A stretch of 64,000 nucleotides of DNA from Candidatus Ribeiella danica (GCA_016717335.1 JADKFS010000001.1:1240001-1304000); one strand, 5' to 3'. Shown: positions 1 through 8,292, numbered from the stretch's first letter. Notes: generated by a model from the letters alone, not told the origin. Numbers and translations: made by a program.

Positions 1-258
1 TCGGTGATCCTGAGCGGCGTCTACTACCCGGTCGGCGTCCTGCCGGGCTGGCTGCGGCTGGTCGGCCAGGCGCTGCCGCTGACGCACGCGCTGGAGCTGC
101 TGCGCCGATCGCTGCTGCTGGGCGAGGGGTTCTCGCAGCTCGCAGGCGAGTTTCTCACGCTGGCGGCCCTCGCGCTGGCGCTGTTCGTGTTCGGGCTGCT
201 GGCCTGCCAGATCGCGATCCAGATTGCGCGCACGGATGGAAGCCTATCGCATTATTAG
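1..258 (+). CDS. ABC-2 type transporter permease, C-terminal end (partial)
   Basis: The frame is open from the first base and ends at TAG 256-258, so this is the last ~85 residues of a gene beginning before the window. The visible part has a VYYPVGVLPGW-type stretch, a helix with ALPLTHALELLR, and a final hydrophobic membrane segment. That combination is typical of the C-terminal part of ABC-2 (type 2) export permeases. The substrate cannot be judged. The ATPase partner would be expected upstream, outside the window. Confidence 0.75.
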   Translation, partial: SVILSGVYYPVGVLPGWLRLVGQALPLTHALELLRRSLLLGEGFSQLAGEFLTLAALALALFVFGLLACQIAIQIARTDGSLSHY

Positions 259-440
259 CCCGATACAGTTCAGAGTGGGGGCTGGGCAGGCTTCGCCCAC
301 CGCCATACCTCCCCAGCTGCAAAGCTCATCGCGGCCAAGCAAAACCTTGCCTTAGGAAGCTTCGATGGATTGTAAAAGAAGAGGTCCGAGGTCGTTTATA
401 GTTTTGTTGCCAGATATATCAAAAGAGAGGGGGCATCCCA

Positions 441-1181
441 ATGCGGCGATTCATTATTCTTTTTGTCTTGCTCCTCACGGCGTGCGGAAGACCGGCCACC
501 GTTGCACCGCCAACATCTCTCCCGCCAACAGCATCCGCCGATACCTCGTCGGCCGACCCGTGCGGGGAGGAGACGCTTCGCGCGTATCGCAATACCTACA
601 CGACGATCATCAGCCGCTGGGGCAGCGCCGCGATCAGCGCCGGCAATAAGCCGGCGGCCGAGCTTCCGGCGGTGATCGAGCAGCTGCAGGCGATTGCCGG
701 CGACCTCAACGGCCTCGAGCCGCCGGCGTGCGCCAAGCAGGCCCACGGCGAGAGCCTGCAGGCGATGCAGATGGCGATCGCGGGATATCAGAATCTGGTG
801 GCTAGTAAAGATGCCGGCACCATGATCCGCGACTCGATCGATCAGCTCGCGGATGCGCGTCTCAGGATCGCCGCGCTGCCTGACCAGCCGGCGCCCACGC
901 CGACGACCGAGGCGACCCCCACGATCCAGGCGACCTTCACGCCGCTGCCGACCGTGACGCCGACCAGCACGCCGGAGCCGACCGCGACGCCACTGCCGCG
1001 CAAAGGCGTGATCGGCAGCTCGCGCGCGCAAGTCTTCGAGACGCCGACCAGCAACACGCCGATCAAAACCCTGCTCAAGGATACGGCGATTCTGGTGTTC
1101 GAGGTGCAGAAGGGCCGGCTGCATATTCGGGCGGGCAGCCTCGATGGCTGGGTCTCGCAGTCGTCCGTCATTATCAAGTAG
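441..1181 (+). CDS. Predicted lipoprotein with C-terminal SH3-like domain
   Basis: This is a 246-residue exported protein. It has a short signal peptide ending in the lipobox LLTAC (Cys15), so it is probably lipid-anchored outside the membrane. Residues ~45-150 form an alpha-helical region with two Cys (near the CGEE and PPAC motifs). A Thr/Pro-rich linker (~150-190) follows, then a C-terminal ~55-residue segment ending in GSLDGWVSQSSV, typical of bacterial SH3 (SH3b) domains. A purine-rich ribosome site (GAGAGGGGG) precedes the ATG. The architecture is common in Chloroflexota surface lipoproteins. The specific role is unknown. Confidence 0.75.
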   Translation: MRRFIILFVLLLTACGRPATVAPPTSLPPTASADTSSADPCGEETLRAYRNTYTTIISRWGSAAISAGNKPAAELPAVIEQLQAIAGDLNGLEPPACAKQAHGESLQAMQMAIAGYQNLVASKDAGTMIRDSIDQLADARLRIAALPDQPAPTPTTEATPTIQATFTPLPTVTPTSTPEPTATPLPRKGVIGSSRAQVFETPTSNTPIKTLLKDTAILVFEVQKGRLHIRAGSLDGWVSQSSVIIK

Positions 1182-1197
1182 TCGTACGTTTACAAAC

Positions 1198-1322
1198 CCC
1201 ACCCCCTGCCCCCTCCCCTGCCAGGGGAGGGGGTTTCTTTTTCGTGGGTGTGGCACGGCGGCATAGCCGCCGCACCACACCCACGAACGATCTCCCCCGC
1301 TCCCGGCGGGGGAGCGGGGGCA
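1198..1322. repeat. Composite hairpin repeat (CCCCCTCCCCTGGCAGGGG family), terminator-like
   Basis: A perfect GC-rich stem (CCCCCTCCCCTGCCAGGGGAGGGGG-like) is followed by TTTCTTTTTC, then a second nested palindrome with arms around GCCGCCG, then a third GC-rich stem. The first stem plus T-run could terminate the lipoprotein transcript, and the last could serve the convergent gene at 1449. The same composite lies at 33,838-33,970, and partial copies lie at 20,767-20,852 and 61,728-61,790, so this is a dispersed element and not a gene-specific terminator. Confidence 0.7.
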
Positions 1323-1448
1323 CATGATTCGGCAGCGCGGTTTCGGCTTCGCCGAAACCGCGCTGCCGCTCAACATGCGAGAGAGCGGAGAGATCAAAAC
1401 ACCCCGCTCCCAATCCTGGGAGCGGGGTGTGACGTGGTATCGACAGAG

Positions 1449-2942
1449 CTATCGCTCCATCAGCGGGATATAGATTGTGCCGCCTTCGTACGGCCTGGGC
1501 GTGGCCGTGGCCGTCGGCGTCGCCGTGGCTAGCGGTGTGGCTGTGGCCGTGGCGGTCGGCGTCGCCGGGCGAGCCGTGGCAGATGGCGTCGGCGTGCCGA
1601 CCGGCACCACGGGGCTGATCGCGATGTAGTTGTGGAAGTAGTAGTCCAGGGTGGCGGTGTCGATCTGGGCCTCGTTGTCGTGGCTCGCCATCACGACAAT
1701 GCCGCTGCCGCTGTTGACCGTCTGCTTGGTCGAGGTCAGGTTGTTGAGCGCGTAGCCGTTCTTGGTCATGAACAGCGTGCCGGGGCCGGGCGAAAACTGG
1801 ATCGAGCTCAGGCTGGTCGACTTGTAGTAGATGTAGCCGCCGCTCTCGGTCGAGGTAAACACGTACAGCTTGCGGTTCTCAGTGTCGATCAGCAGGATCG
1901 GCCGGGTCTGTTTATCCTCGCGGACGCTCTCCACGTAGGGCGTCCAAGTGTAGCTGCCGCTCTGCTTCTTCGCCACGAGCAGGAGCAGCTGCGGGCTGCC
2001 GACGGCGTTGAACGAGGTCTTGACCATCGCGTAGATGTTGCCGGCGGGGTCGGCCTGCAGCGACTTGATGTTGATGTGATCGTCGGCCGCGGAGGGCTGG
2101 CGGTAGATCGCCCGGCTAGACCAGATCGCATCCGCCGTGCCGTCGACATGGTAGGCAAAGTAGAACGCGGTGTCGGACGAGCCGGCGAACTGGCCGGCGC
2201 TCTCGTTGCTCCAGATCACGCCGATCTTCCCATCGAACGCGACCAGCGAAGAGATATCGTCGGGAGACAGGCTGGTCCACTTCGGGTCGGTGGTCGGCAC
2301 GACCATCGCGGCAGCGGGGTTCCAGTCGGAGTCGGTCGTGAGGCTGTGGTTGACGTAGACTTTATTGTTCTGCGTATAGGTGACCCACAGCTTTCCGGTG
2401 GTATCTTTGTCGAGCACGATCGTCTCGGCGCCGCCGTCGCGGATCGTGATCGGACCAAAGTCGGGGGTGTAGCTTTTCGCCGCGGCGTTGTAGCTGAAGC
2501 GATAGAGCACCGCCGGCCAGGGGTAGCGCGTGCCCGCGCCGCTGAGATCGGCGCCGCCGCCGGAGACCACGTAGAGGTACGTGCCGTCCCACAGGCAATC
2601 CGCCTTGGTCTCGGCGCGCGTGTCAAGCACGGTGCCGGTGTCGATCCAGGTCTGGTACGTGAGGTTGAGCCAGTAGATGTGGTAGTTGCCGGAGGTTGTG
2701 TTGAACAGGCTGGCCCACCAGCGCCCATCGTTGTACCACAGCTTGCTCTGCGGCTTCTCGCCCGTCGGAGTCTGCACCAGCGGCGCGCTAGCGTTCAGCG
2801 GCTTGTAGTAGAACGGCATGTCGAGATAGCCGGTCGTGCTCGCCGCGGTCGTCACCTCGACCGGCTGCAGCCCTGGGAACAGATTCATGAGCAGCAATCC
2901 GACAAAAACGCAGACGAGTGGGATTGCGGCGCGATACCCCAT
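1449..2942 (-). CDS. Secreted beta-propeller-like protein with C-terminal YIPL motif
   Basis: The start is ATG at 2942, because AAGGAG lies 7 nt upstream; an in-frame ATG at 2969 is weaker. The 497-residue product begins with a signal peptide (MGYRAAIPLVCVFVGLLL). Residues ~35-420 consist of repeated beta-rich blocks (KLWYNDGRWWASLF, GKLWVTYTQNNKVYV, GKIGVIWSNE), resembling sialidase or BNR-type propeller repeats. A Thr/Ala/Pro linker (~435-480) follows. The protein ends in GGTIYIPLMER, a tail I associate with many exported Chloroflexota proteins. No catalytic residues can be assigned. Confidence 0.65.
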   Translation of the reverse strand: MGYRAAIPLVCVFVGLLLMNLFPGLQPVEVTTAASTTGYLDMPFYYKPLNASAPLVQTPTGEKPQSKLWYNDGRWWASLFNTTSGNYHIYWLNLTYQTWIDTGTVLDTRAETKADCLWDGTYLYVVSGGGADLSGAGTRYPWPAVLYRFSYNAAAKSYTPDFGPITIRDGGAETIVLDKDTTGKLWVTYTQNNKVYVNHSLTTDSDWNPAAAMVVPTTDPKWTSLSPDDISSLVAFDGKIGVIWSNESAGQFAGSSDTAFYFAYHVDGTADAIWSSRAIYRQPSAADDHINIKSLQADPAGNIYAMVKTSFNAVGSPQLLLLVAKKQSGSYTWTPYVESVREDKQTRPILLIDTENRKLYVFTSTESGGYIYYKSTSLSSIQFSPGPGTLFMTKNGYALNNLTSTKQTVNSGSGIVVMASHDNEAQIDTATLDYYFHNYIAISPVVPVGTPTPSATARPATPTATATATPLATATPTATATPRPYEGGTIYIPLMER

Positions 2943-3029
2943 TGGGAACTCCTTCGCTATTCTCTTCACGGCTGCCTGCTCTCTCCGGCCACCCGGCTGC
3001 TACGCCGGCCCGCCCTCTAGCTATCTGTA

Positions 3030-3122
3030 GCGCGCTGCGCTGAGAGCTAAAGTACTGCTGGGGTTTTGGGGAGGACTTCGCCATCCCCAAGCCCCTGCCC
3101 CTTAGCTCTTTGTGCAGCGCGC
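3030..3122. repeat. Long interrupted inverted repeat in the 5' leader of the secreted-protein gene
   Basis: The arms GCGCGCTG...GAGCTAA (from 3030) and TTAGCTC...CAGCGCGC (to 3122) are complementary around an inner hairpin (GGGGTTTTGGGGA/TCCCCAAGCCCC). The structure lies within the ~365-nt leader transcribed from the promoter at 3316-3344. It could be a structured leader or a dispersed hairpin. I recognise no riboswitch family. Confidence 0.55.
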
Positions 3123-3315
3123 TGTATCAGCCCGCTTTTTGACCGAGGTGCTTCCCACGCCAGGGCGCCGCACATAAACAGGCCCGCCGGCCCCTTCGGC
3201 GCCGCGCGGGCAAACGATGGGAGCAGTGGGCGCGCCAGTCAGGCGGCAACACCAGGAACGACGCTGTTCCACATCAAGCCATACATACGACTACCCGTGG
3301 ATGCATTTAGGGGCT

Positions 3316-3344
3316 AGTATAGCCTACGCCGCACACCGTTTCAA
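3316..3344 (-). promoter_or_regulatory. Sigma-70-type promoter for the secreted-protein gene
   Basis: On the minus strand TTGAAA (3344-3339) and TATACT (3321-3316) are separated by 17 nt. Transcription would start near 3309, giving a leader of roughly 365 nt before the ATG at 2942. No other gene on this strand could use it. Confidence 0.6.
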
Positions 3345-3575
3345 ATGACATCTTCTTTACGTGGATGCGCCCGCGCCGGCCCGAAAACGCCGCTCCAGTG
3401 GCTGCATTTCCGATCAGGACGCGCTCTGTGAGCGCTGGCACACTGGCGCGCAGCTCCAACAGGTATTACATCTTTGTTAAAGCAACAATAAGCATTGGTC
3501 ATCGTAGGATTATGACGATAGGTGTGCCTGCTCGCTGAATGTCGCGCCTCCACGCCAAAGGTGTGGGGGCCGGCA

Positions 3576-3584
3576 TGCTATAAT
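3576..3584 (+). promoter_or_regulatory. Extended -10 promoter (TGCTATAAT)
   Basis: TGCTATAAT lies 39 nt before the start codon of the DUF190-CBS gene. No good -35 hexamer is present. The same nonamer precedes the genes at 7426, 11565 and 57515. Confidence 0.6.
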
Positions 3585-3622
3585 GCCGCCCGATGATTGA
3601 CGTTGTCGAATAGCGAGTAGAC

Positions 3623-4885
3623 ATGATGCCAGGCAACGAGCCAATCCAACGCGTTCGAATCTATCTCAGCGAGCGCGACGCGGCCGAGGGCCAGCCGCTC
3701 TACCTGGCCGCGCTGGAGCGCCTGCGGCGCGAGGGCGCCACCGGGGCGACGGCGCTGCGTGGGATTGCCGGCTTTGGCGCAGGGCACCGCCTGCGCACCT
3801 CGGCGATCGGCGACCTGAGCGAGGCACCGATCGTGATCGAGTGGGTCGATCGGCCCGAGCGGATCGCGCGCGTGCTGCCGGCGCTCGACGACCTGCTGCC
3901 CGACGCGCTGATCACCGTCGAGGATCTGCGGGTCTACCGCGCGCTGCTGCGGTCGGGCGGCCCTTTCGGCGAACGCACGGTCGGCGAGGTGATGGCGCGC
4001 GATGTCGTGACGGCGCGCGGCGAGACGCCGCTGCGCGCGGCGGCCGAGCTGATGCTGGGCCGCGGCCAGGCGCTGCTGCCTGCGCTCGACGAGCGCGGCG
4101 GGGTCGCGGGCGTGCTCTCCGACGGCGACCTGCAGCGGCGCGGCGGGCTGCCGCTGCCGGCGCACCTCTTCCCTGCGCTCACGCCCGACGAGCGCCGGGC
4201 CATGCTCGACCTGCTTCCGCCGCGCACGCTGGCCGAGACGATGACCGGCGACTCGCGCACGATCTACGTCGAGGCGTCGATCGCCCAGGCGATCAGCCCG
4301 CTGGTCGAGTGGGGGCTGGAGCTGCTGCCGGTGATCGACCGCGAGGGCCGGCTGGCCGGGCTGTTCGGCGTGGAGCAGGCGCTGCGCGCCGCCCGACGCG
4401 CGCCTGGCGCCGACGAGCGCGTGCGCGACGCCGAGCCGCCCACGCTGGTCGGCCTGGTGATGCAGCGCGCCGTTCCGACGATCGCCGCCGACGCGCCGCT
4501 CGCGACCGTGATGGAGCAGCTGCTGGCCGCGCCCGCGCGCTTCGCCGTGGCGCTCGACGCCGCCCGCCCGGTCGGCATCCTGAGCGACCTCTCGCTCGCG
4601 CGGCGGCTGGCCGAGCCGCTGCGCTCGGCCTGGCTGGCCGCGCTGCGCGTGCCCGGCGCACCGCTCCCCGGGCTGCCCGAGGCGGCACCCCCACTCACAG
4701 CCAGCGGCCTGGCCGACACCGACGCTCCGACGATCGCCGAGCGCGCGACCCAGGACGAGGCGATCCAGATCATGCTCGAGGGCGGCCACGAGCGACTGGT
4801 GGTGATCGACGACGACGGGCGCCTGGCCGGCCTGCTCGGGCGGCGGGCGCTGCTGCGGGCGCTGGCCCAGGCGAGCGCGGGCTAG
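3623..4885 (+). CDS. DUF190 (PII-like) protein with four CBS domains
   Basis: The 420-residue soluble protein starts with a DUF190 domain (~8-108). Its signature is GATGATALRGIAGFGAGH, followed by the DLSEAPIVIEWVD strand; the fold is related to PII signalling proteins. Two CBS pairs follow: CBS1 ~115-200, CBS2 ~205-262, CBS3 ~275-330 and CBS4 ~360-418, each with a GxLSD or GRLAGLxG-type ending. CBS pairs usually bind adenine nucleotides or S-adenosylmethionine. The combination suggests a cytosolic energy or ligand sensor. The next gene downstream is a mechanosensitive channel, but a hairpin repeat and ~230 bp separate them, so a functional link is only inference. Confidence 0.8.
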   Translation: MMPGNEPIQRVRIYLSERDAAEGQPLYLAALERLRREGATGATALRGIAGFGAGHRLRTSAIGDLSEAPIVIEWVDRPERIARVLPALDDLLPDALITVEDLRVYRALLRSGGPFGERTVGEVMARDVVTARGETPLRAAAELMLGRGQALLPALDERGGVAGVLSDGDLQRRGGLPLPAHLFPALTPDERRAMLDLLPPRTLAETMTGDSRTIYVEASIAQAISPLVEWGLELLPVIDREGRLAGLFGVEQALRAARRAPGADERVRDAEPPTLVGLVMQRAVPTIAADAPLATVMEQLLAAPARFAVALDAARPVGILSDLSLARRLAEPLRSAWLAALRVPGAPLPGLPEAAPPLTASGLADTDAPTIAERATQDEAIQIMLEGGHERLVVIDDDGRLAGLLGRRALLRALAQASAG

Positions 4886-5052
4886 CTTTTGTCTCGGGCG
4901 GCGGCGCCGCTGCGCTCCGAGACCCAATACCATTCAAATAACCACCAAGGCATGAAGACACCAAGATTTCATAGCATCCTGAAGCCTTTTGGGTCTTGGT
5001 GGTGAAAGCTCCGGTTGCCCCGTATTTGAAAGGTCGTGCTCCTAGACCCAGC

Positions 5053-5099
5053 CTGGGGAGGTGTGGAGGGGCGGTTGGCCTCTCCACACCTCCCCAGTG
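5053..5099. repeat. GGGGAGGTCTGGAGGGGCC-family hairpin repeat
   Basis: The inverted repeat CTGGGGAGGTGTGGAG / CTCCACACCTCCCCAG lies just before the MscS start. Closely similar hairpins lie at 14,381-14,427 and 23,728-23,768, so this is a dispersed palindromic family. It may also terminate the upstream transcript, but there is no T-run. Confidence 0.7.
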
Positions 5100-5112
5100 G
5101 AGAACTCACGCT

Positions 5113-5928
5113 ATGGGCGCACTCTTGGATCGCTGGCTCGCGCGCGCGACCGACTTCCTGCCCACGCTGCTCACGATCGCGCTGATCCTGGTCGTGACGA
5201 TCGTCCTCGCGCGGCGGACGCAGAGCCTGGTCCGCCGCATCTCCGCGCGCACCCAGGCGCCCGCCGAGATCGTCGACCTGTTCGGGCGCGCGGTGCGCGT
5301 GACGATCCTGTCGGCCGGCGTGCTGTTCGTGCTCGACCAGCTGAACCTCAGCCGCGCGGTGCTCAGCTTTATCGCCGGCCTGGGGATCGCCGGCATCGTG
5401 ATCGGCTTCGCGCTGCAGGATATCGTCAAGCAGTTCGCCGCCGGCGTGCTGCTGCTGATGCTGCGCCCGTTCCGAATCGGCGACGAGGTGAAGATTGGCG
5501 CGTTCGAGGGGCGCGTCGCCGAGGTGCAGCTCCGCGCGACGGTGCTCAAGACCTCCGGCGGCGACGAGGTGCTGATCCCCAACGCCGACGTCTACACCAC
5601 CGCGATCGTCAACCGGAGCCGCCAGATCCTGCGCCGCCACGAGGTCGCGGTGACGCTGCCGGCCGAGAGCGACCTGCCGCGCGCGCACGCGGCGATGGCC
5701 GAGGCGCTGGGCGGCGTGCCGGGGGTGGCCGCGAGCCCAGCGCCGGCGATCGTCGCGCTTGGGCTGGATGGGCAGACGGTGAAGCTCGAGGCGCGCTTCT
5801 GGGTCGACGAGCGGGCGGACAGCGCGGACAGCGTGAGAACGAGCGTGGTCGCGGCGATGCGCGGGGCGATCGAGCAGGCCGCGGGCGACACGGCGATAAG
5901 GCGACACGAAGACGGGGCAACAAGATGA
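5113..5928 (+). CDS. MscS-family small-conductance mechanosensitive channel
   Basis: The start is ATG 5113 (GGAGAA ~10 nt upstream). The upstream in-frame region to 4996 is excluded because it runs through the hairpin repeat. The 271-residue protein has membrane helices at ~12-35 and ~65-85 and a TM3/pore helix at ~86-120 with the Gly/Ala-rich motif FIAGLGIAGIVIGFALQDIV. The beta domain (LLLMLRPFRIGDEVKI) and the GGDEVLIPNADVY motif follow. It would gate under membrane tension to release osmolytes. The last codons and the TGA stop lie inside an 8-bp repeat array (GACAAGAT units), so the C-terminus is shaped by a repeat. Confidence 0.9.
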   Translation: MGALLDRWLARATDFLPTLLTIALILVVTIVLARRTQSLVRRISARTQAPAEIVDLFGRAVRVTILSAGVLFVLDQLNLSRAVLSFIAGLGIAGIVIGFALQDIVKQFAAGVLLLMLRPFRIGDEVKIGAFEGRVAEVQLRATVLKTSGGDEVLIPNADVYTTAIVNRSRQILRRHEVAVTLPAESDLPRAHAAMAEALGGVPGVAASPAPAIVALGLDGQTVKLEARFWVDERADSADSVRTSVVAAMRGAIEQAAGDTAIRRHEDGATR

Positions 5929-5952
5929 CAAGATGACAAGATGACAAGATGC
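5922..5952. repeat. 8-bp tandem repeat (AAGATGAC units)
   Basis: About 3.5 units of GACAAGAT overlap the stop codon of the MscS gene. A related reverse-orientation stretch (CACCTTGTCACC) follows before the rex stop codon. It belongs to the 7/8-bp array class found throughout the window. Confidence 0.75.
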
Positions 5953-5989
5953 GAACGTGCCAACGCGCCTCAATCACCTTGTCACCTCA

Positions 5990-6634
5990 TCAGGGCTCTT
6001 TCTCTTCCTCGCGGGCCAGGTAGTAAGTCATGCTGTGCAGCACGGCCACCGGGTCGATGTGGCGCACCCAGACCGTCTCCGGAACCTGGATGACCACCGG
6101 CGCGTAGTTCAGGATCGCGCGCACGCCCGCCGTCACCAGCACGTCGGCGACCTCCTGGGCGCGGCTGGCCGGCACCGCAATGATCGCCAGGCGGACCGAC
6201 TGCTCGCGCAGCACGCGCTCGATCTGCTCGTCGTTCATGATCGTCAGGCCGTTGATCTCGGTGCCGATCTTGGACAGGTTGCTGTCGAACAGCGCGGCGA
6301 TGCGGATGCCCTGGCTGCGAAACCCTTCGTAGCGCGCGATTGCCTCGCCCAGGTGGCCGATGCCGACAAGCGCGACCGGCCACTCCTGGTTCAGGCCCAG
6401 GATGCGCTCGATCTGGTGCAAGAGCTTCTCGACGTCGTACCCGATCCCCTGCTTGCCGAACTCCCCGAAGTACGAGAGATCCTTGCGGATCTGAGCTGCG
6501 GTCACATTGATCCGCTCGCCAAGCTCCTGAGAAGAGACAGAGCGAATATCTTCCTGGAGCAGGTAGCGAAGGCTACGCGCATACAGCGGCAGCCGGCGAA
6601 TCACAACATCAGGCGGGGTCTCGATACGGTCCAC
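5990..6634 (-). CDS. rex: Redox-sensing transcriptional repressor Rex
   Basis: The 214-residue form starts at GTG 6634 with GGAGG 5 nt upstream. The ATG at 6715 is rejected because it lies upstream of the -10 box of the promoter described below. The N-terminal winged helix (~1-80) has VIRRLPLYARSLRYL and the recognition segment VTAAQIRKDLSYFGEFG, and the Rossmann domain has LVGIGHLGEA (GxGxxG) for NAD(H). Rex family members repress genes of energy metabolism when NAD+ is high and release DNA when NADH rises. Sites resembling its operator occur before rex itself and before atpB in this window. It reads convergently toward the MscS gene. Confidence 0.95.
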   Translation of the reverse strand: MDRIETPPDVVIRRLPLYARSLRYLLQEDIRSVSSQELGERINVTAAQIRKDLSYFGEFGKQGIGYDVEKLLHQIERILGLNQEWPVALVGIGHLGEAIARYEGFRSQGIRIAALFDSNLSKIGTEINGLTIMNDEQIERVLREQSVRLAIIAVPASRAQEVADVLVTAGVRAILNYAPVVIQVPETVWVRHIDPVAVLHSMTYYLAREEEKEP

Positions 6635-6705
6635 ACACGCCTCCGAAGTCGCGGTCACCGGTCGGAAACAACCGGCGTCATACAAGAGCTGTACTGATTT
6701 CGTGA

Positions 6706-6735
6706 AGTGTAGCACTAAGTCTGGCTCATTGTCAA
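6706..6735 (-). promoter_or_regulatory. rex promoter
   Basis: On the minus strand TTGACA (6735-6730) and TACACT (6711-6706, with an extended TGC) are 18 nt apart. The predicted start near 6699 rules out translation from the ATG at 6715 and supports GTG 6634. The -35 box lies within the Rex operator. Confidence 0.7.
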
Positions 6736-6746
6736 GATTATCACAA
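6729..6746. promoter_or_regulatory. Rex operator, autoregulatory
   Basis: TTGTCAAGATTATCACAA differs from the Rex consensus TTGTGAA-N4-TTCACAA at one position in each half-site. It overlaps the -35 box of the rex promoter, the placement expected for autorepression. Confidence 0.8.
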
Positions 6747-6759
6747 ATGGCGGGTGGGG

Positions 6760-6985
6760 CGGCGCCCCCGGCTCCGGTTCAGGCGGCTGCACCGGCTGTC
6801 TTTCCGGGGCGCTGCGCCCCCGGCCCCCCGCCTGGTCTCCTGGTCTCCTGGTCTCCTGGTCTCCTGGTCTCCTGGTCTCCTGGTCTCCTGGTCTCCTGGT
6901 CTCCGGGGCGCTGCGCCCCCGGCCCCCCGCCCGGGGGAACCCGCGCCGGTTCCCCCGGCCCCCCTCCGGCAAATCAGCTCGTCTC
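6760..6985. repeat. GC-rich repeat block split by an 8-bp tandem array
   Basis: Two copies of a GGGGCGCTGCGCCCCCGGCC module flank a tandem array of CTGGTCTC units (6832-6904, about nine units). The modules match pieces of the dispersed GC-rich family at 7102-7194, 15,993-16,425 and 28,908-29,145. The array is the reverse-complement relative of the AAGGAGAC array at 32,721. No credible gene lies here. Confidence 0.75.
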
Positions 6986-6999
6986 AGCTGCATAGATAG

Positions 7000-7345
7000 T
7001 GGCGCATGCCTCATACCATTCCGGGCACAGTCAGTGCATATCCCGCGCTCAGTAATTCAGCCGGGCATGCGCGCCAAGCATCGCATACGAGACGGCATTC
7101 TTTTGGGGTCCAGGGGCGCAAGCCCCGGCCGGGGGGCGGCGGGGGTGGCGGCCCACCCCCGCCCGCGGGGGCACGGGGGGCGCGCAGCCCCCCGAATGCG
7201 GTGTGGGGTGTTGACCCACGCGGGGCACGGGGCGCGCAGCCCCCGCAAGCGGTGTGGGGTGTGACCCACGCGGGGGCACGGGGGGCGCGCAGCCCCCCGA
7301 ATACGATGTGGGGTCCCATATAGGGCACGGGGGCGCGGGGCGCGT
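7000..7345. repeat. Composite GC-rich dispersed repeat (GGGGTCCAGGGGCGCAAGCC family)
   Basis: The block carries a GCATGCC module, then the core GGGGTCCAGGGGCGCAAGCC...GGCGGCCCACCCCCGCCCG (7102-7194). Tandem copies of a ~53-bp module (GCACGGGGGGCGCGCAGCCC...GTGTGGGGTGTGACCCACGC) follow to ~7345. Copies of the core recur at 15,993-16,083 (reverse), 22,566-22,652 and 28,908-29,008 (reverse). Open frames here encode only repeat-derived Pro/Gly/Ala peptides and are not genes. Confidence 0.75.
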
Positions 7346-7383
7346 AGCCCCGCAGCAGCATCCCGCCAAAACGAGAGCGCCCG

Positions 7384-7392
7384 TGCTATAAT
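7384..7392 (+). promoter_or_regulatory. Extended -10 promoter (TGCTATAAT)
   Basis: TGCTATAAT lies 34 nt upstream of the metallophosphoesterase start codon and immediately after the repeat block. No -35 consensus is visible. Confidence 0.6.
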
Positions 7393-7425
7393 ATCGGCGA
7401 CGCGCCCCCAAGCACGAGGTCAGCG

Positions 7426-8292
7426 ATGCGCCTGGTCTACACGGCCGACTTGCACGGCCATATCGCCTCCTACCGATCGCTGCTCGACTTGGCGGTGGCC
7501 ACGGGCGCGCAGGCGGCGATCGTCGGCGGCGACCTGCTGCCGCACGCGATCCGGCTGCAGGGCGCGATTGAGTTCCAGCGCGACTTCATCGCGACGCAGC
7601 TGCGGCCGCTGCTGGCGGCGTTTCGCGCGCGGCAGCCGGGGGTCGCGGTCTATCTCCTGGCCGGCAACGACGACTGGGCCGGCGCGATCGCTGCGCTCGA
7701 CGACCTGGAGCGCGAGGGGCTGGCACTCCCGCTGCACGAGCGGGTCTACCCGCTCGTGGCGCCGGGCGGTGGCCAGGGCCTCTGGCTGGCCGGCTACGCC
7801 TGCGTGCCGCTGACGCCGTTCAGCATCAAGGACTACGAGCGGCGCGACGACCGGCCGCTGCCGCCGTTCAGCTTCGATATGGCCTACCAGAGCTGGGGCG
7901 GCGAGATCCGCCGGGTGGACGGCGCGGCGATCGAGGCCTGGCCGAGCATCGACGAGGCGCTGGCGGCGCTGGCCCGCCAGAGCGACCCGCGCCGGACGAT
8001 CTACGTCTGCCACACGCCGCCGTCCGACACGCCGCTCGACCAGATGCCGCGCGACAAGCACGTGGGCAGCCGGGCGCTGCGCGCGTTCATCGAGCGGCAC
8101 GCGCCGCCGCTCACGCTGCACGGCCACATCCACGAGGCGCCTCAGATCACCGGGCGCTACACGACGCGGCTGGGCGACACCTGGAGCGTCAACCCCGGCC
8201 ACGTCCCGCGCCGCTTCCAGGCCGTCTCGCTCGACACCGACGACATCGCCGGCACGATCGAGCATACCGTGTTCGGACGTTTGAACGTTTAG
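7426..8292 (+). CDS. Calcineurin-like metallophosphoesterase
   Basis: The 288-residue protein has the metallophosphoesterase motifs in order: DLHGH (res 8-12), GGD-LLPH (~40), GNDDW (~85), CHTPP (~200) and HGHIHE (~229-234). These residues bind two metal ions and hydrolyse phosphoester bonds. The substrate is unknown; the family includes nucleotide and phosphoprotein hydrolases. The last residues (FGRLNV) and the stop codon are encoded by AACGTTTG-type octamer repeats running to 8320, so the natural C-terminus has been replaced or extended by repeat DNA. An AAA ATPase gene follows on the same strand. Confidence 0.85.
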   Translation: MRLVYTADLHGHIASYRSLLDLAVATGAQAAIVGGDLLPHAIRLQGAIEFQRDFIATQLRPLLAAFRARQPGVAVYLLAGNDDWAGAIAALDDLEREGLALPLHERVYPLVAPGGGQGLWLAGYACVPLTPFSIKDYERRDDRPLPPFSFDMAYQSWGGEIRRVDGAAIEAWPSIDEALAALARQSDPRRTIYVCHTPPSDTPLDQMPRDKHVGSRALRAFIERHAPPLTLHGHIHEAPQITGRYTTRLGDTWSVNPGHVPRRFQAVSLDTDDIAGTIEHTVFGRLNV

